DNA of 64,000 nucleotides. It comes from Planctomycetota bacterium. GTDB lineage: Bacteria > Planctomycetota > Planctomycetia > Gemmatales > Gemmataceae. Each line of letters starts with the position of its first letter. The first letter of the stretch is position 1. The notes under the pieces are model-generated. The model saw only the letters and a list, made by a program, of their open reading frames with translations, ran no database searches and was not told the origin of the DNA. Both the position numbers and the translations under genes were made by a program. The stretch covers positions 1-64,000 of the forward strand of contig JAIOPV010000196.1 in the NCBI GenBank assembly GCA_021413735.1, given 5' to 3'. This document shows, one piece after another, positions 43,127 through 51,446 of the stretch.

Positions 43127-44053
43127 ATGAATGTTCGTCCTGTCAAGCGTGCGTTTACATTAATTGAATTGCTGGTAGTCATTGCCATCATTGCGATTCT
43201 CATTGGCTTGCTGCTCCCTGCTGTGCAGAAAGTGCGAGAAGCGGCATCTCGGATGAAGTGCCAGAACAATCTGAAACAGATCGGAATCGCGTTGCACAAT
43301 TGCAATGATTCGATGGGTGGCCTTCCACCAGCCGGGGCGTCGAATAACGCCTGGAACGGTGCCGGTTCGGTCAACCCGCTCACGAAGGGCACATGCGCCA
43401 CGGTCCAGTTCGCCATCCTCCCGTATATGGAACAGACGTCGCTCTATACAGGTGCCATTGCCGCCGGTGGTACGTCGGACAAGACGGTCGCCGGTAAGCC
43501 CGTCTACAACTACATCTTGAAGGCCTACATGTGCCCCTCGGACCCTTCGCCAGCAGCAGGGACCGGATTCGGAAACCCAGCCGGGCCAGACGGAACGCAC
43601 GCCGTGGCGAACTACGTCTCGAACTACTTGGTATTCGGCAGCCCCAGCACGAATAACCAAGAGGGGTCAGCCCGAATTCCCACCACGTTCATCGACGGGT
43701 TGTCGAATACTGTCGTCTTTGGCGAGCGTTACGGCTGGTACGGTTCTGGAAACTCCGGGGGCGGCCCGTTCTCCAGCCTGTGGGCCAACTCGGCGAGCCC
43801 GTGGCGTCCTCAGATGTGTTCGGCGGTTCAGGCCGGAGGTACTGGCTACGCGGCCTGCCCTGTGCCTCAGAGCAACGTGATCGTGTCCGCCGCTGTCGGC
43901 GCTCAGGGTGGAGGTCAGGCAATCCACACGAACACCATGAATACGCTTCTCGGGGATGGCAGCGTGCGGGGTGTCAACACCTCGATCGTGGCGGCGACAT
44001 GGGCGACAGTCTGTGACCCGCGTGACGGCCTCGTTCCAGGGAGCGACTGGTAA
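43127..44053 (+). CDS. DUF1559 protein with prepilin-type N-terminus
   Basis: The 308-residue protein has a class III/type II-like prepilin leader with the pilin methylation motif ([18 protein letters not shown]) and a conserved helix [20 protein letters not shown]. The C-terminus carries the H-X9-DG signature ([14 protein letters not shown]). These proteins are hugely expanded in planctomycetes and are presumed pseudopilin-like surface structures. A strong ribosome site precedes the ATG. A small lipoprotein gene follows after 82 bases, the usual arrangement for DUF1559 genes. Confidence 0.95.
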   Translation: MNVRPVKRAFTLIELLVVIAIIAILIGLLLPAVQKVREAASRMKCQNNLKQIGIALHNCNDSMGGLPPAGASNNAWNGAGSVNPLTKGTCATVQFAILPYMEQTSLYTGAIAAGGTSDKTVAGKPVYNYILKAYMCPSDPSPAAGTGFGNPAGPDGTHAVANYVSNYLVFGSPSTNNQEGSARIPTTFIDGLSNTVVFGERYGWYGSGNSGGGPFSSLWANSASPWRPQMCSAVQAGGTGYAACPVPQSNVIVSAAVGAQGGGQAIHTNTMNTLLGDGSVRGVNTSIVAATWATVCDPRDGLVPGSDW

Positions 44054-44135
44054 CCACGCATCGCCATCTGCCGCCGAGGCCAAGTGCCCGGCGGCCCAGT
44101 GCTCCATTCCTCCCCTGGCGATTAGGAACACGTCC

Positions 44136-44549
44136 ATGTACCGATTTTGGTGCGGATCGTTTCTGGCTGTGTGCGCGATGATCGCAGGTTGCAGCGAGAG
44201 TGTGAAGAGTTCAATCGCTCAGGGTACGGTCACGCTGAATGGTCAACCTCTGGCGGGAGCCGAGGTTCAGTTTATTCCGAAGTCCGACAGTACCCTCGGG
44301 GCCCACACAACGACGACGGGCCCGGATGGCACCTTCACGATGAAGGCCGCGGCGGCAAACACGCCATTACGGCCAGGCTCCTACATCATCGTTGTCAACA
44401 AGTGGACGGCCGGCAGCGGTGGCGGGATGGAGGGGATGAAGAACGAGGTTCCCGAACTCTACCGCGCTCAAGCGACAACCACCCTGAAGGCAGAGATCAA
44501 GGAAGGCGAGAACGCGCTCGGCACGTTCTCCCTCGATTCGAAGAGATGA
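44136..44549 (+). CDS. Small lipoprotein with carboxypeptidase-regulatory-like domain
   Basis: The 137-residue protein has a lipoprotein signal (MYRFWCGSFLAVCAMIAGCS, lipobox IAGC). The mature part is a single transthyretin-like beta domain: AQGTVTLNGQPLAGAEVQFI, TTTGPDGTFTMKAA, LRPGSYIIVVNKW, ending TLKAEIKEGENALGTFSL. Such proteins very often follow DUF1559 genes in planctomycetes. The start at 44136 has TAGGAA upstream and a Sec signal begins at once. It is presumed anchored to a membrane facing the periplasm. Confidence 0.88.
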   Translation: MYRFWCGSFLAVCAMIAGCSESVKSSIAQGTVTLNGQPLAGAEVQFIPKSDSTLGAHTTTTGPDGTFTMKAAAANTPLRPGSYIIVVNKWTAGSGGGMEGMKNEVPELYRAQATTTLKAEIKEGENALGTFSLDSKR

Positions 44550-44559
44550 ACTCAGCGGT

Positions 44560-44691
44560 TGCTGTGTTGAATTGATAGGTGTTTGTGAGCGTCGAGCCGT
44601 CAGGCCGAGGGTGGATTTCGCGAGCCTGACAGTTGTTTACGCCCACCGTCGAGCTCAGGCTTCGACGCTCACAATCATTTCAACACAGCAG
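44560..44691. mobile_element. MITE-like element with inverted ends and target duplication
   Basis: The left end TGCTGTGTTGAATTGA and the right end, read inversely, CTGCTGTGTTGAAATGA match closely. The inverted similarity continues inward to GTGAGCGTCGA on both sides. TCAGCGGT occurs directly on both flanks (44552-44559 and 44692-44699), as expected for a target-site duplication of 8-9 bases. No open frame inside could be a transposase. It lies 10 bases after the lipoprotein stop and fills most of the gap to the next gene. Confidence 0.7.
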
Positions 44692-44845
44692 TCAGCGGTG
44701 AGACAATTCGAGAGGCAGGGCAGGGTGCTGCGCACCACAGAACATCACTTCCCACCCCTTTATTCCCAGCACGCGATTGAGTTTTGGTTGCATCGACGCA
44801 GACATTCCGGATGATGGCGGAACCTTCTCCTCCTGAGAGACCGCC

Positions 44846-45835
44846 ATGTCCGGCCCTTACCCTGATCGTCGTGAACTACTTGCCACTTCTGCCGCGTTCG
44901 GCGCATCCGCATTCGGCGTGACAGCTGCATCCGCACAGCCGAAGATCGCAGACAAACCGAGGAAACGCTACCCGTTCAAGAAGTCCATCAATCTCTGGGC
45001 GTTCCCCTACCCCGAGAAGATGTCTCTTGAAGCGTGCATGAAGCTCGCCAAGGAAGCAGGCTTCGACGGCATCGAACTGAACTACGACCTCGACAGCGAA
45101 CTCTCGCCAAAATCTGGACCGAAAGAGTTCGCCGCGATTCGCCGCATGGCGGACAAGATCGGCATCAACATCAGTGGAATGTGTTCGTTTTTGTTCTGGC
45201 CGTATCCGCTGACCAGCAACGATCCGATGAAGCGATCACGCGGGTTGGAACTCGCAGGCAAGATTGCGGAAACCGCTGCGGAACTCGGCACTGAGAACGT
45301 GCTGGTCGTGCCGGGGGCAGTCTGCATCCCGTGGCGAACCGATCACGAGCCTGTGCCGAACGATGTCTGCGACAAACGGGCCAAGGAAGCGATCAAGTCT
45401 CTGATTCCCGCTGCTGAGAAACTGAAGGTGTATCTGAATATCGAGAATATCTTCTTCAACGGCTATCTCATGACGCCCGGCGAGATGAACGACTTCGTGG
45501 ATTCCTTCAAGAGCGACCGCGTGCGGGTTCACTTCGACACCGGCAACATCATGTCTTACCAATACCCAGAACACTGGATTCCACAGCTTGGCGGACGAAC
45601 CAAGAACGTCCACCTGAAGGAGTGGACCAAGAAGGGCACCGATTACTCGCTGGAATCGTTCCGCCCACTGCTCGACGGCACCACGAACTGGCCCGCAGTG
45701 ATGGAAGCATTCGACCAAACCGGCTACAAGGGATATCTCACCTTCGAGTATTTCCACCCTTACATGCACTTCCCCGAGGCGCTGGTTTATCAGACGGCCG
45801 ATTCGCTCGATCGCATGTTGGGAATCAAGGGATAA
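44846..45835 (+). CDS. Tat-exported sugar phosphate isomerase/epimerase
   Basis: The 329-residue protein begins with a twin-arginine signal (DRRELLATSAAFGASAFG) cut after ASAQ, so folding precedes export. The TIM barrel is of the xylose isomerase-like type: INLWAFPYPEKMSLEACMKL, EAGFDGIELNYDLD, VLVVPGAVCIPW, YLNIENIFFNGYLMTPGEM, VHFDTGNIMSYQYPEHW, NVHLKEWTKKG and YLTFEYFHPYMH. Glu, Asp, His and Glu ligands are present. Periplasmic sugar isomerases of this kind are typical in planctomycetes; the substrate is unknown. Confidence 0.9.
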   Translation: MSGPYPDRRELLATSAAFGASAFGVTAASAQPKIADKPRKRYPFKKSINLWAFPYPEKMSLEACMKLAKEAGFDGIELNYDLDSELSPKSGPKEFAAIRRMADKIGINISGMCSFLFWPYPLTSNDPMKRSRGLELAGKIAETAAELGTENVLVVPGAVCIPWRTDHEPVPNDVCDKRAKEAIKSLIPAAEKLKVYLNIENIFFNGYLMTPGEMNDFVDSFKSDRVRVHFDTGNIMSYQYPEHWIPQLGGRTKNVHLKEWTKKGTDYSLESFRPLLDGTTNWPAVMEAFDQTGYKGYLTFEYFHPYMHFPEALVYQTADSLDRMLGIKG

Positions 45836-45903
45836 GGAAATGAAGTTCTGTGTCGCGTGCCCTCCCTTGCGCGATCCACGAATTGCCGAATCAGCGAACG
45901 CAG

Positions 45904-46013
45904 GGCGTTGCCCAGCATTGCCTGGGCTCAGATTGTTTCAGCCCTTCGGGCTGAAAACGCTTTGCAGGCCGGAAGCCTGCGGCAACCTCAGCCCAGGGCA
46001 ACGCTCTGGGCTC
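45904..46013. repeat. Large composite palindrome with three nested hairpins
   Basis: Outer arms GTTGCCCAGCATTGCCTGGG and the inverse near 45981-46013 flank two inner hairpins: TTTCAGCCC-TTC-GGGCTGAAA (45936-45956) and GCAGGC-CGGAA-GCCTGC (45964-45980). It occupies the gap between an isomerase gene and the MetE-like gene. Its make-up suggests a mobile REP cluster. Confidence 0.75.
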
Positions 46014-46095
46014 GCAGTTGGCACAACAACTGCACATCTGAAGCATTCCGCTGATTCTCCAAGACCGGTTGCCACAACACTCAGAGCAACATCGG

Positions 46096-47151
46096 ATGCC
46101 CATAGCAACTGAGCCGATTGGCAGTATCCCACGGACGCCCGAGTTGCTCGCCGCTGTGTCTACCAGTCCAGAGGCAACCCCGGCGGCTCTTTACGACGAG
46201 GCAATCCGAGACACCATCGCGCGGTTCGAGGAGACGGGATCGCCTGTGGTCACAGACGGTGAGCAGAGGAAGTATCACAATTTCTGGACGTATTGCGTAC
46301 ACGGGATGACGAACACAGATCCGAACGGGTTCAAAATTCCGTTCGCGGCGGGGCACGTTCGGCGGATGCCTCGGTTGACGGCAGGGCCGTTCCGATACGC
46401 ACGATACGCCGACAGTTATCTCGATGTCGCGCTTCGCTATGCCCACAAACCTGTGAAACAGGCTGTGATCTCGCCCTCGGCCTTGAGCCTCCTCTACCCC
46501 GCCGACGAGCTCCCCGGTTACCCCCGCGAGCAGTTCATCCAAGACCTGCTCCGTGAACACGAGTCGGAGGTGCGGGCGTGTCTCCGCAAGGGGGCTCACG
46601 TCGTCCAGGTCGATTTCACCGAAGGGCGATTCGCGGTTAAGCTCGACCCGTCGGGGAATCTGCTTCACGGTTTCATCGACCTGAACAACATGGCCCTTGC
46701 ACGCTTCAATGATGCGGACCGAAAGCGGATCGGCGTCCACACCTGTCCGGGCGGGGATCTCGACTCGACCCATAGTGCCGATGTGGATTACTCCGATCTT
46801 CTCCCTGCCCTGTTTGAGCTGAAGGCGGGTAACTTCTATGTCGCGCTGGCCGGTGAGCCCGACCGGGTCCGTGTTCTCAAGATCATCCGTGAATACCTGA
46901 AGCCGCAGCAACGGGTGTTTGTGGGGGTCATCTCGCCGATCGACCCACGGATCGAGACCCCCGAAGAGGTCCGCGATCGGACCCTCGAAGCAGCGGAATA
47001 CATCCCGCTCGAACAGCTTGGCACAACCGATGATTGCGGGTTCGCACCCTTCTGCGACGACACGTCTACCACACGGGACACAGCGTTCGCGAAGATCCGC
47101 TCGCGGGTTCTCGGGACGGCTCTCGCATCTGCCATACTCGGAGTTGGCTGA
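46096..47151 (+). CDS. MetE C-terminal-like (cobalamin-independent methionine synthase family) protein
   Basis: The 351-residue protein matches only the C-terminal catalytic half of MetE: TEPIGSIPRTPELLAAV, TDGEQRKYHNFWTY, VQVDFTEGRFAVKLDPSG, and the zinc ligands His and Cys of IGVHTCPGGD with the late Cys of TTDDCGFAPF. Single-half MetE-like enzymes transfer methyl groups from other donors. The start at 46096 is chosen as the Met next to the conserved TEPIGSIPR. Its TGA stop shares a base with the histidine kinase ATG (TGATG at 47149-47153), so the two are translated together, an odd pairing. Confidence 0.82.
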   Translation: MPIATEPIGSIPRTPELLAAVSTSPEATPAALYDEAIRDTIARFEETGSPVVTDGEQRKYHNFWTYCVHGMTNTDPNGFKIPFAAGHVRRMPRLTAGPFRYARYADSYLDVALRYAHKPVKQAVISPSALSLLYPADELPGYPREQFIQDLLREHESEVRACLRKGAHVVQVDFTEGRFAVKLDPSGNLLHGFIDLNNMALARFNDADRKRIGVHTCPGGDLDSTHSADVDYSDLLPALFELKAGNFYVALAGEPDRVRVLKIIREYLKPQQRVFVGVISPIDPRIETPEEVRDRTLEAAEYIPLEQLGTTDDCGFAPFCDDTSTTRDTAFAKIRSRVLGTALASAILGVG

Positions 47152-49223
47152 TGCCGACGAACGACGACGAGGATCGACAGCTTCGCTCTGCCGCCCTCCA
47201 GAACGCCAATGTCGTTCTGCTCGCGAGGCAACGGGCGGAACGGGAACTGGCCGCCGAACGAGAACTCCTGCGAGTGACCCTCGCGAGTATCGGGGACGCG
47301 GTCATCAGCACCGACGCCGACGGTCGGGTGCGATTCCTGAACGGGGTGGCCGCGACTCTGACGGGGTGGTCTCAAGCCGAGGCAGGCGGGACACCACTCG
47401 ATCAAGTGTTCCGCATCGTCAATGAGACGACTCGCGAGCCAGTTGAGAATCCAGCACTGCGGGCTCTCGCGGAGGGAGCGATCGTTGGGCTCGCAAATCA
47501 CACCATCCTGATATCGAGGGATGGGACCGAGCGGCCGATTCAGGATAGTGCGGCCCCAATCCGTGACGTAACAGGGGCAATTGTCGGGGCCGTCCTGGTG
47601 TTCCGTGACATCACTGAACATCGGCGGGCTGAGCGAGAACTTCAATCCAGTGAGGAGTTTCTCCGTCGGCTTGTGGCGAGTTCCCAGGACTGCATCAAGG
47701 TGCTCGACCTCGATGGACGTGTCCAGTCGATCAACGCATGCGGGATGCGGATGCTGGAGATCGACGATTTCGGTCGGGTCGCGGGAGAGTGTTGGACCGG
47801 ATTCTGGCATGACGCTGAACAATCTGTGGCAGACCGCGCCGTGGCCGAGGCCCGCACCGGACGGTCGAGTGAGTTTGTCGGGTTCTGCCAGACGTTCGCA
47901 GGCCGGCCGCGATGGTGGGACGTGGTCGTGACTCCGATCGCTGGGGCGGGCGGGGCGACGGAGAAGATTCTGGTTGTCTCGCGGGACGTAACCGAGCGGA
48001 AGCAGGCGGAGGAAGCCGTTCGATTCCTGGCGGATGCCAGCGCGTCGCTGGCGGAGTTGGTCGATTACGACACGACACTCCAGCGGATTGCCAACCTTGC
48101 CGTTGCGGGATTCGCCGACTGGTGCGTGGTGGACATCCTCGACGCTGCCGGGAATCGGCGGCGTTTGGCAGTCACTCACCCTGAGGCTGCTGGGGTCTCG
48201 ATCCCTCGGTCCACTGATGCAGCGGGTGTACCGCATGTGTTGCGGACCGGTGAGCCTGAACTCGTTCCCGATGTCCTTGAGCTTGATCCGGCGACCGCAC
48301 TTGAGGGAGCCGAACGAATCGCCCTGCTCCGAGCGTGGGGAGTCCGATCCTACATGGCCGTGCCTCTGTCTTCACGTGGTCGGGTGATCGGCGGTATGAC
48401 GTTCCTGAGCATCTCGGTCCGTCGTCAGTATGGGCCGGAACATCTGCGGGTGGCACAAGAACTGGCCCGGCGTGTGACGACAGCCATCGAGAATGCCTCG
48501 CTGTATCGGGAACTTCAGGAGCAAGACCGAAGGAAGGACGAGTTCCTGGCGACCCTGGCACACGAACTGCGGAATCCGTTGGCTCCGGTTCGGAATGGGG
48601 TGCAAATTCTTCACGCGATGAAGCTCGCCGACGTTCGCGCCGCACGAACGCTGGGCATGATGGAACGGCAACTCGAACACATGGTCCACATGATTGACGA
48701 CTTGATGGATGTGGCGCGAGTGTCGAGCGGGAAGGTGGTGCTCCGCAAGGAATGGGTTGATCTGAAGTCGGTGGTAACCATCGCAGTCGAGGCGAGTCGG
48801 CAGGTGATCGAAAAGGGCGGGCATGAGTTCACGCTTCGCCTGCCGCCCGAACCGCTGGTGTTGGAAGTCGATCGCGTGCGGCTGTCTCAGGTGCTGTCGA
48901 ATCTTCTGAACAACGCGGCGAAATACACCCCGCACGGAGGCCGAGTTGAACTGATAGCAGAACGAGACGGGCGCGACGCGGTGATTCGTGTGTTGGACAC
49001 AGGAGTTGGTGTCCCGCCGGAGATGTTGCCCAAGATCTTCGAGATGTTCACCCAGGTTGGCAGTTCGCTGGACCGTGCACAGGGCGGGCTGGGAATCGGG
49101 CTGACTTTGGTGAAGCGACTCGTCGAACTCCACGGTGGCACTGTCACCGCCAAAAAGCGCCGGAGCGGGGAAGGGGAGCGAATTCGCCGTTCGGTTGCCG
49201 CTGGGCTCCGGACACTTCGATAG
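47151..49223 (+). CDS. PAS/GAF sensor histidine kinase, C-terminus frameshifted from its receiver
   Basis: The 690-residue protein has a coiled start, a PAS domain (LASIGDAVISTDADGRVRFL), a second PAS (FLRRLVASSQDCIKVLDLDG), a GAF domain (YDTTLQRIANLAVAGFADW), a HisKA with LAHELRNPL, and HATPase boxes (NLLNNAAKYTPHGG, DTGVGVPPEMLPKIFEMFTQ, GGLGIGLTLVKRLVELHGGT). After HGGTVTAK the reading changes: the expected GSEFAVRLPL end lies in the +1 frame, joined at a run of five A (49152-49156). Four A would give one hybrid kinase ending at 49635. Start ATG overlaps the MetE-like stop by one base. Confidence 0.9.
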   Translation: MPTNDDEDRQLRSAALQNANVVLLARQRAERELAAERELLRVTLASIGDAVISTDADGRVRFLNGVAATLTGWSQAEAGGTPLDQVFRIVNETTREPVENPALRALAEGAIVGLANHTILISRDGTERPIQDSAAPIRDVTGAIVGAVLVFRDITEHRRAERELQSSEEFLRRLVASSQDCIKVLDLDGRVQSINACGMRMLEIDDFGRVAGECWTGFWHDAEQSVADRAVAEARTGRSSEFVGFCQTFAGRPRWWDVVVTPIAGAGGATEKILVVSRDVTERKQAEEAVRFLADASASLAELVDYDTTLQRIANLAVAGFADWCVVDILDAAGNRRRLAVTHPEAAGVSIPRSTDAAGVPHVLRTGEPELVPDVLELDPATALEGAERIALLRAWGVRSYMAVPLSSRGRVIGGMTFLSISVRRQYGPEHLRVAQELARRVTTAIENASLYRELQEQDRRKDEFLATLAHELRNPLAPVRNGVQILHAMKLADVRAARTLGMMERQLEHMVHMIDDLMDVARVSSGKVVLRKEWVDLKSVVTIAVEASRQVIEKGGHEFTLRLPPEPLVLEVDRVRLSQVLSNLLNNAAKYTPHGGRVELIAERDGRDAVIRVLDTGVGVPPEMLPKIFEMFTQVGSSLDRAQGGLGIGLTLVKRLVELHGGTVTAKKRRSGEGERIRRSVAAGLRTLR

Positions 49224-49635
49224 TGCCAGAAAAAGCGGAATCAGCAATGGAAGTGCGAGCCAAGTCCAACTTGCCATTCTCGTGGTGGACGACAATCGGG
49301 ACGCGGTTGAAAGCCTGGCTCTCCTGCTTGAAATCAAGGGTCACGAGGTGAGGATGGCTTACGACGGTCCAGAGGCATTGCGGCTGTTGGAGACCTACCG
49401 CCCGCACCTCATCATCCTCGACATCGGTTTGCCTGGGATGAATGGTTATGAGGTAGCGAAGAAGATTCGTGAGAGCGAAGGGCACCGCAGGGTGACACTC
49501 GCGGCTCTGACCGGATGGGGCCAGGACGAGGATCGACGACGAACGAAGGAGGCTGGTTTCGATTACCACTTGCTGAAGCCAGCCGATCACGCGGAAGTTG
49601 AGAAGTTACTCACAATGGTGTCCGCGAAGATATAA
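49135..49635 (+). CDS. Response regulator receiver, detached part of the hybrid kinase
   Basis: The frame opens in a GTG at 49135 but begins to make sense at SAGAGKGSEFAVRLPLGSG, the end of a histidine kinase. After a linker comes a receiver domain: LAILVVDDNRDAVESLALLL, the phospho-acceptor Asp in HLIILDIGLPGMNGYEV, LAALTGWGQ, and the lysine of YHLLKPADH. With one A fewer at 49152-49156 it is continuous with the kinase. No separate ribosome site for an independent regulator is seen. Confidence 0.88.
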   Translation: MALSPPKSAGAGKGSEFAVRLPLGSGHFDSARKSGISNGSASQVQLAILVVDDNRDAVESLALLLEIKGHEVRMAYDGPEALRLLETYRPHLIILDIGLPGMNGYEVAKKIRESEGHRRVTLAALTGWGQDEDRRRTKEAGFDYHLLKPADHAEVEKLLTMVSAKI

Positions 49636-49672
49636 CCTGTGGCGTAATGAACTCTCACTCAACACACCAATT

Positions 49673-49736
49673 GGCCCGAGCCCGAGCGCCAAGCGAGGTT
49701 CAAGCGTGCCCTTCGTTTGGCGCTCGGACTCGGACC
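49673..49736. terminator. Imperfect long hairpin between convergent genes
   Basis: Arms 49673-49696 and 49713-49736 (GGCCCGAGCCCGAGCGCCAA with TTGGCGCTCGGACTCGGACC) pair with one mismatch in the core over about 20 bases. It lies between the stops of the receiver frame and the oxidase, fit for bidirectional termination; it may also be a REP-type repeat. Confidence 0.6.
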
Positions 49737-49782
49737 AGCCAGCTCCACCTCGCCCTCGCCCCATGCTTTCAACGTGTTCCAT

Positions 49783-51207
49783 TCATTTCGCCACCACTTC
49801 TAACGGGTAGCTATGCCTGAACACGTTGGTTGGATCCCACAGCCGCTTGATCGCACCGAGCCTCGGCAAGTTCGGGCCGAATGCCAACGCCACTTCCCGG
49901 CTCGTCTCCGGAAGTCCAGGCCGAATCTCGGTGCTGTAGGCTCCGACGATGCACGCGTCGAGGGCTACCCACACGTCCGAGACCCATCGCCCGCATGCTG
50001 GCGCGACCGGTGAGTCGCCGGACCCTGCCCAGGCTCCGATGATCGGGACATTCCACAAAGCCCGACGGCCAGCGAACGCAGTCGCCTCCGTCGCGATCCG
50101 ACTCATCACGCCGCCAGCGTGCTGGAAGTCGATCCGGCACAGGTGCGATGGAGCAGACCGCATCAGCCCGACGATGCGGACCGCGACCTCCGGCGAAACT
50201 CGCCCGAGGAGCGGGCACTTCTCCGCACACCAGATCGGCCCTGCGATGGGCTCCCCGGTTCCCGGAGGATCGAACGCGGGTTGGGCCGAGTAGTTGAGTG
50301 CGACTGACTCTTGCCAAGTCGGCGCCCCACACGCGGCATCCAGGGCGTTCCGGACGCGGTCGGCGGCAGCAGTCGGGGCAACGACGTAAGCGAAAAGGAC
50401 CGGCCCCGTGGCACCGGTTGGCGTCACCAGGGTACAGGACGCGCAGACATCTTCTGGCAGGTCGTTGGCCCAGGCGGTGAACTCCGTGAACGCCTCGACT
50501 GTCGAAACGGAACGGATCACGGTCAACCCGACCGGGGCCATGTGCGAGCGGAACGTGGCTGCGGTCACCACTCCAAACGGCGGCGTGGCCCCGCGGACGG
50601 CCCACCATAGCTCTGCCTCGCTCCCGGTGCTGGCGTCCGACAGGGTGCGGATCTCCCCGTCAGCGGTCACCAACTCGACTTCCACGAGATGGTCGAGGGT
50701 TAGCCCGTGGGAGCGGGTTAGGTGGCCGAACCCGCCCTGGGTGGCGAGACCCATGCCAGCGATCGGGACAGACCCGATTGGGACGACTCGCCCGGCTGGG
50801 GCGAGCACGGCGAGGGCTTGGCCCATGGTCGCACCGCCGCCCATCCTGGCCTTGTCGCCGATAAGACGTCCGCCGCCCATCCGTGCCTTCATGTCGATGA
50901 CCACCGCGTCGGTTGCTGAGCAGATGGTGCTCAGTCCGCCGCCTCGGGTCGTCACGGCACAGCCAGAGTCGCGGGCGATCCTGACGGCGGTAGCTACCTG
51001 GGTGGCGTCTTCGGGCTGCACGACGCAGGCCGGGCGGGCTGCGGCGGCCAAGGGAGTGAACAGCCCGGTCCTGAACGCAGGGTAGCGTGGATCGTCAGGG
51101 GCCAGGACGGCATCTCCGAGTGCGGAACGCAGGGCGGTCAGGGGGTTGGGCACGGGATGTTCCGGTGGGCGGATGAGATGGCGTTCGCAATACCATACGC
51201 CAATCAT
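49783..51207 (-). CDS. FAD-binding oxidoreductase, BBE-type
   Basis: The 474-residue protein has the PCMH FAD-binding fold (ACVVQPEDATQVATAVRIAR, SVPIAGMGLATQGGFGHLTR, LDHLVEVELVTADGEIRTLS, AELWWAVRG) and a C-terminal berberine-bridge-like end (LGAIKRLWDPTNVFRHSY). Where family members have RGGGH with a histidine that binds FAD covalently, this protein reads TTRGGGLST, so FAD is probably not bound there. A short internal duplication KARMGGG(R/A) occurs near residue 110. There is no secretion signal. The substrate is unknown; alcohols or sugars are usual. Confidence 0.85.
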   Translation of the reverse strand: MIGVWYCERHLIRPPEHPVPNPLTALRSALGDAVLAPDDPRYPAFRTGLFTPLAAAARPACVVQPEDATQVATAVRIARDSGCAVTTRGGGLSTICSATDAVVIDMKARMGGGRLIGDKARMGGGATMGQALAVLAPAGRVVPIGSVPIAGMGLATQGGFGHLTRSHGLTLDHLVEVELVTADGEIRTLSDASTGSEAELWWAVRGATPPFGVVTAATFRSHMAPVGLTVIRSVSTVEAFTEFTAWANDLPEDVCASCTLVTPTGATGPVLFAYVVAPTAAADRVRNALDAACGAPTWQESVALNYSAQPAFDPPGTGEPIAGPIWCAEKCPLLGRVSPEVAVRIVGLMRSAPSHLCRIDFQHAGGVMSRIATEATAFAGRRALWNVPIIGAWAGSGDSPVAPACGRWVSDVWVALDACIVGAYSTEIRPGLPETSREVALAFGPNLPRLGAIKRLWDPTNVFRHSYPLEVVAK

Positions 51208-51446
51208 AAGCCATCGAACAGGATGGCACAGGATGGCTGATGCGAAGAAAAGGCGTTGGGATCAGACGCTTGAGTTGATATGATTAGAGTGCGTTAATTC
51301 TCGATTGGGAGTGATGATTGTATCATCCGCCTTCTGTTCGTCTCACATTCGCCCTTTGACTCGTCGGTGTAGTATTTACTGAATCTCGACAGGACATCGT
51401 TGAATCAAAGGCCTTTTTTCGCCCGATTATCCAAGGGACCCTCTTC

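Noticed and set aside
46836..48236. 466-codon minus frame opposite the MetE-like and kinase genes
   Set aside because: Low-complexity Arg/Pro/Ser content; both plus-strand genes have strong motifs.
49152..49158. Programmed -1 frameshift site A AAA AAG in the hybrid kinase
   Set aside because: The needed shift is +1 (or -2), opposite to what such a heptamer gives, and no stimulating hairpin is evident; an indel is simpler.
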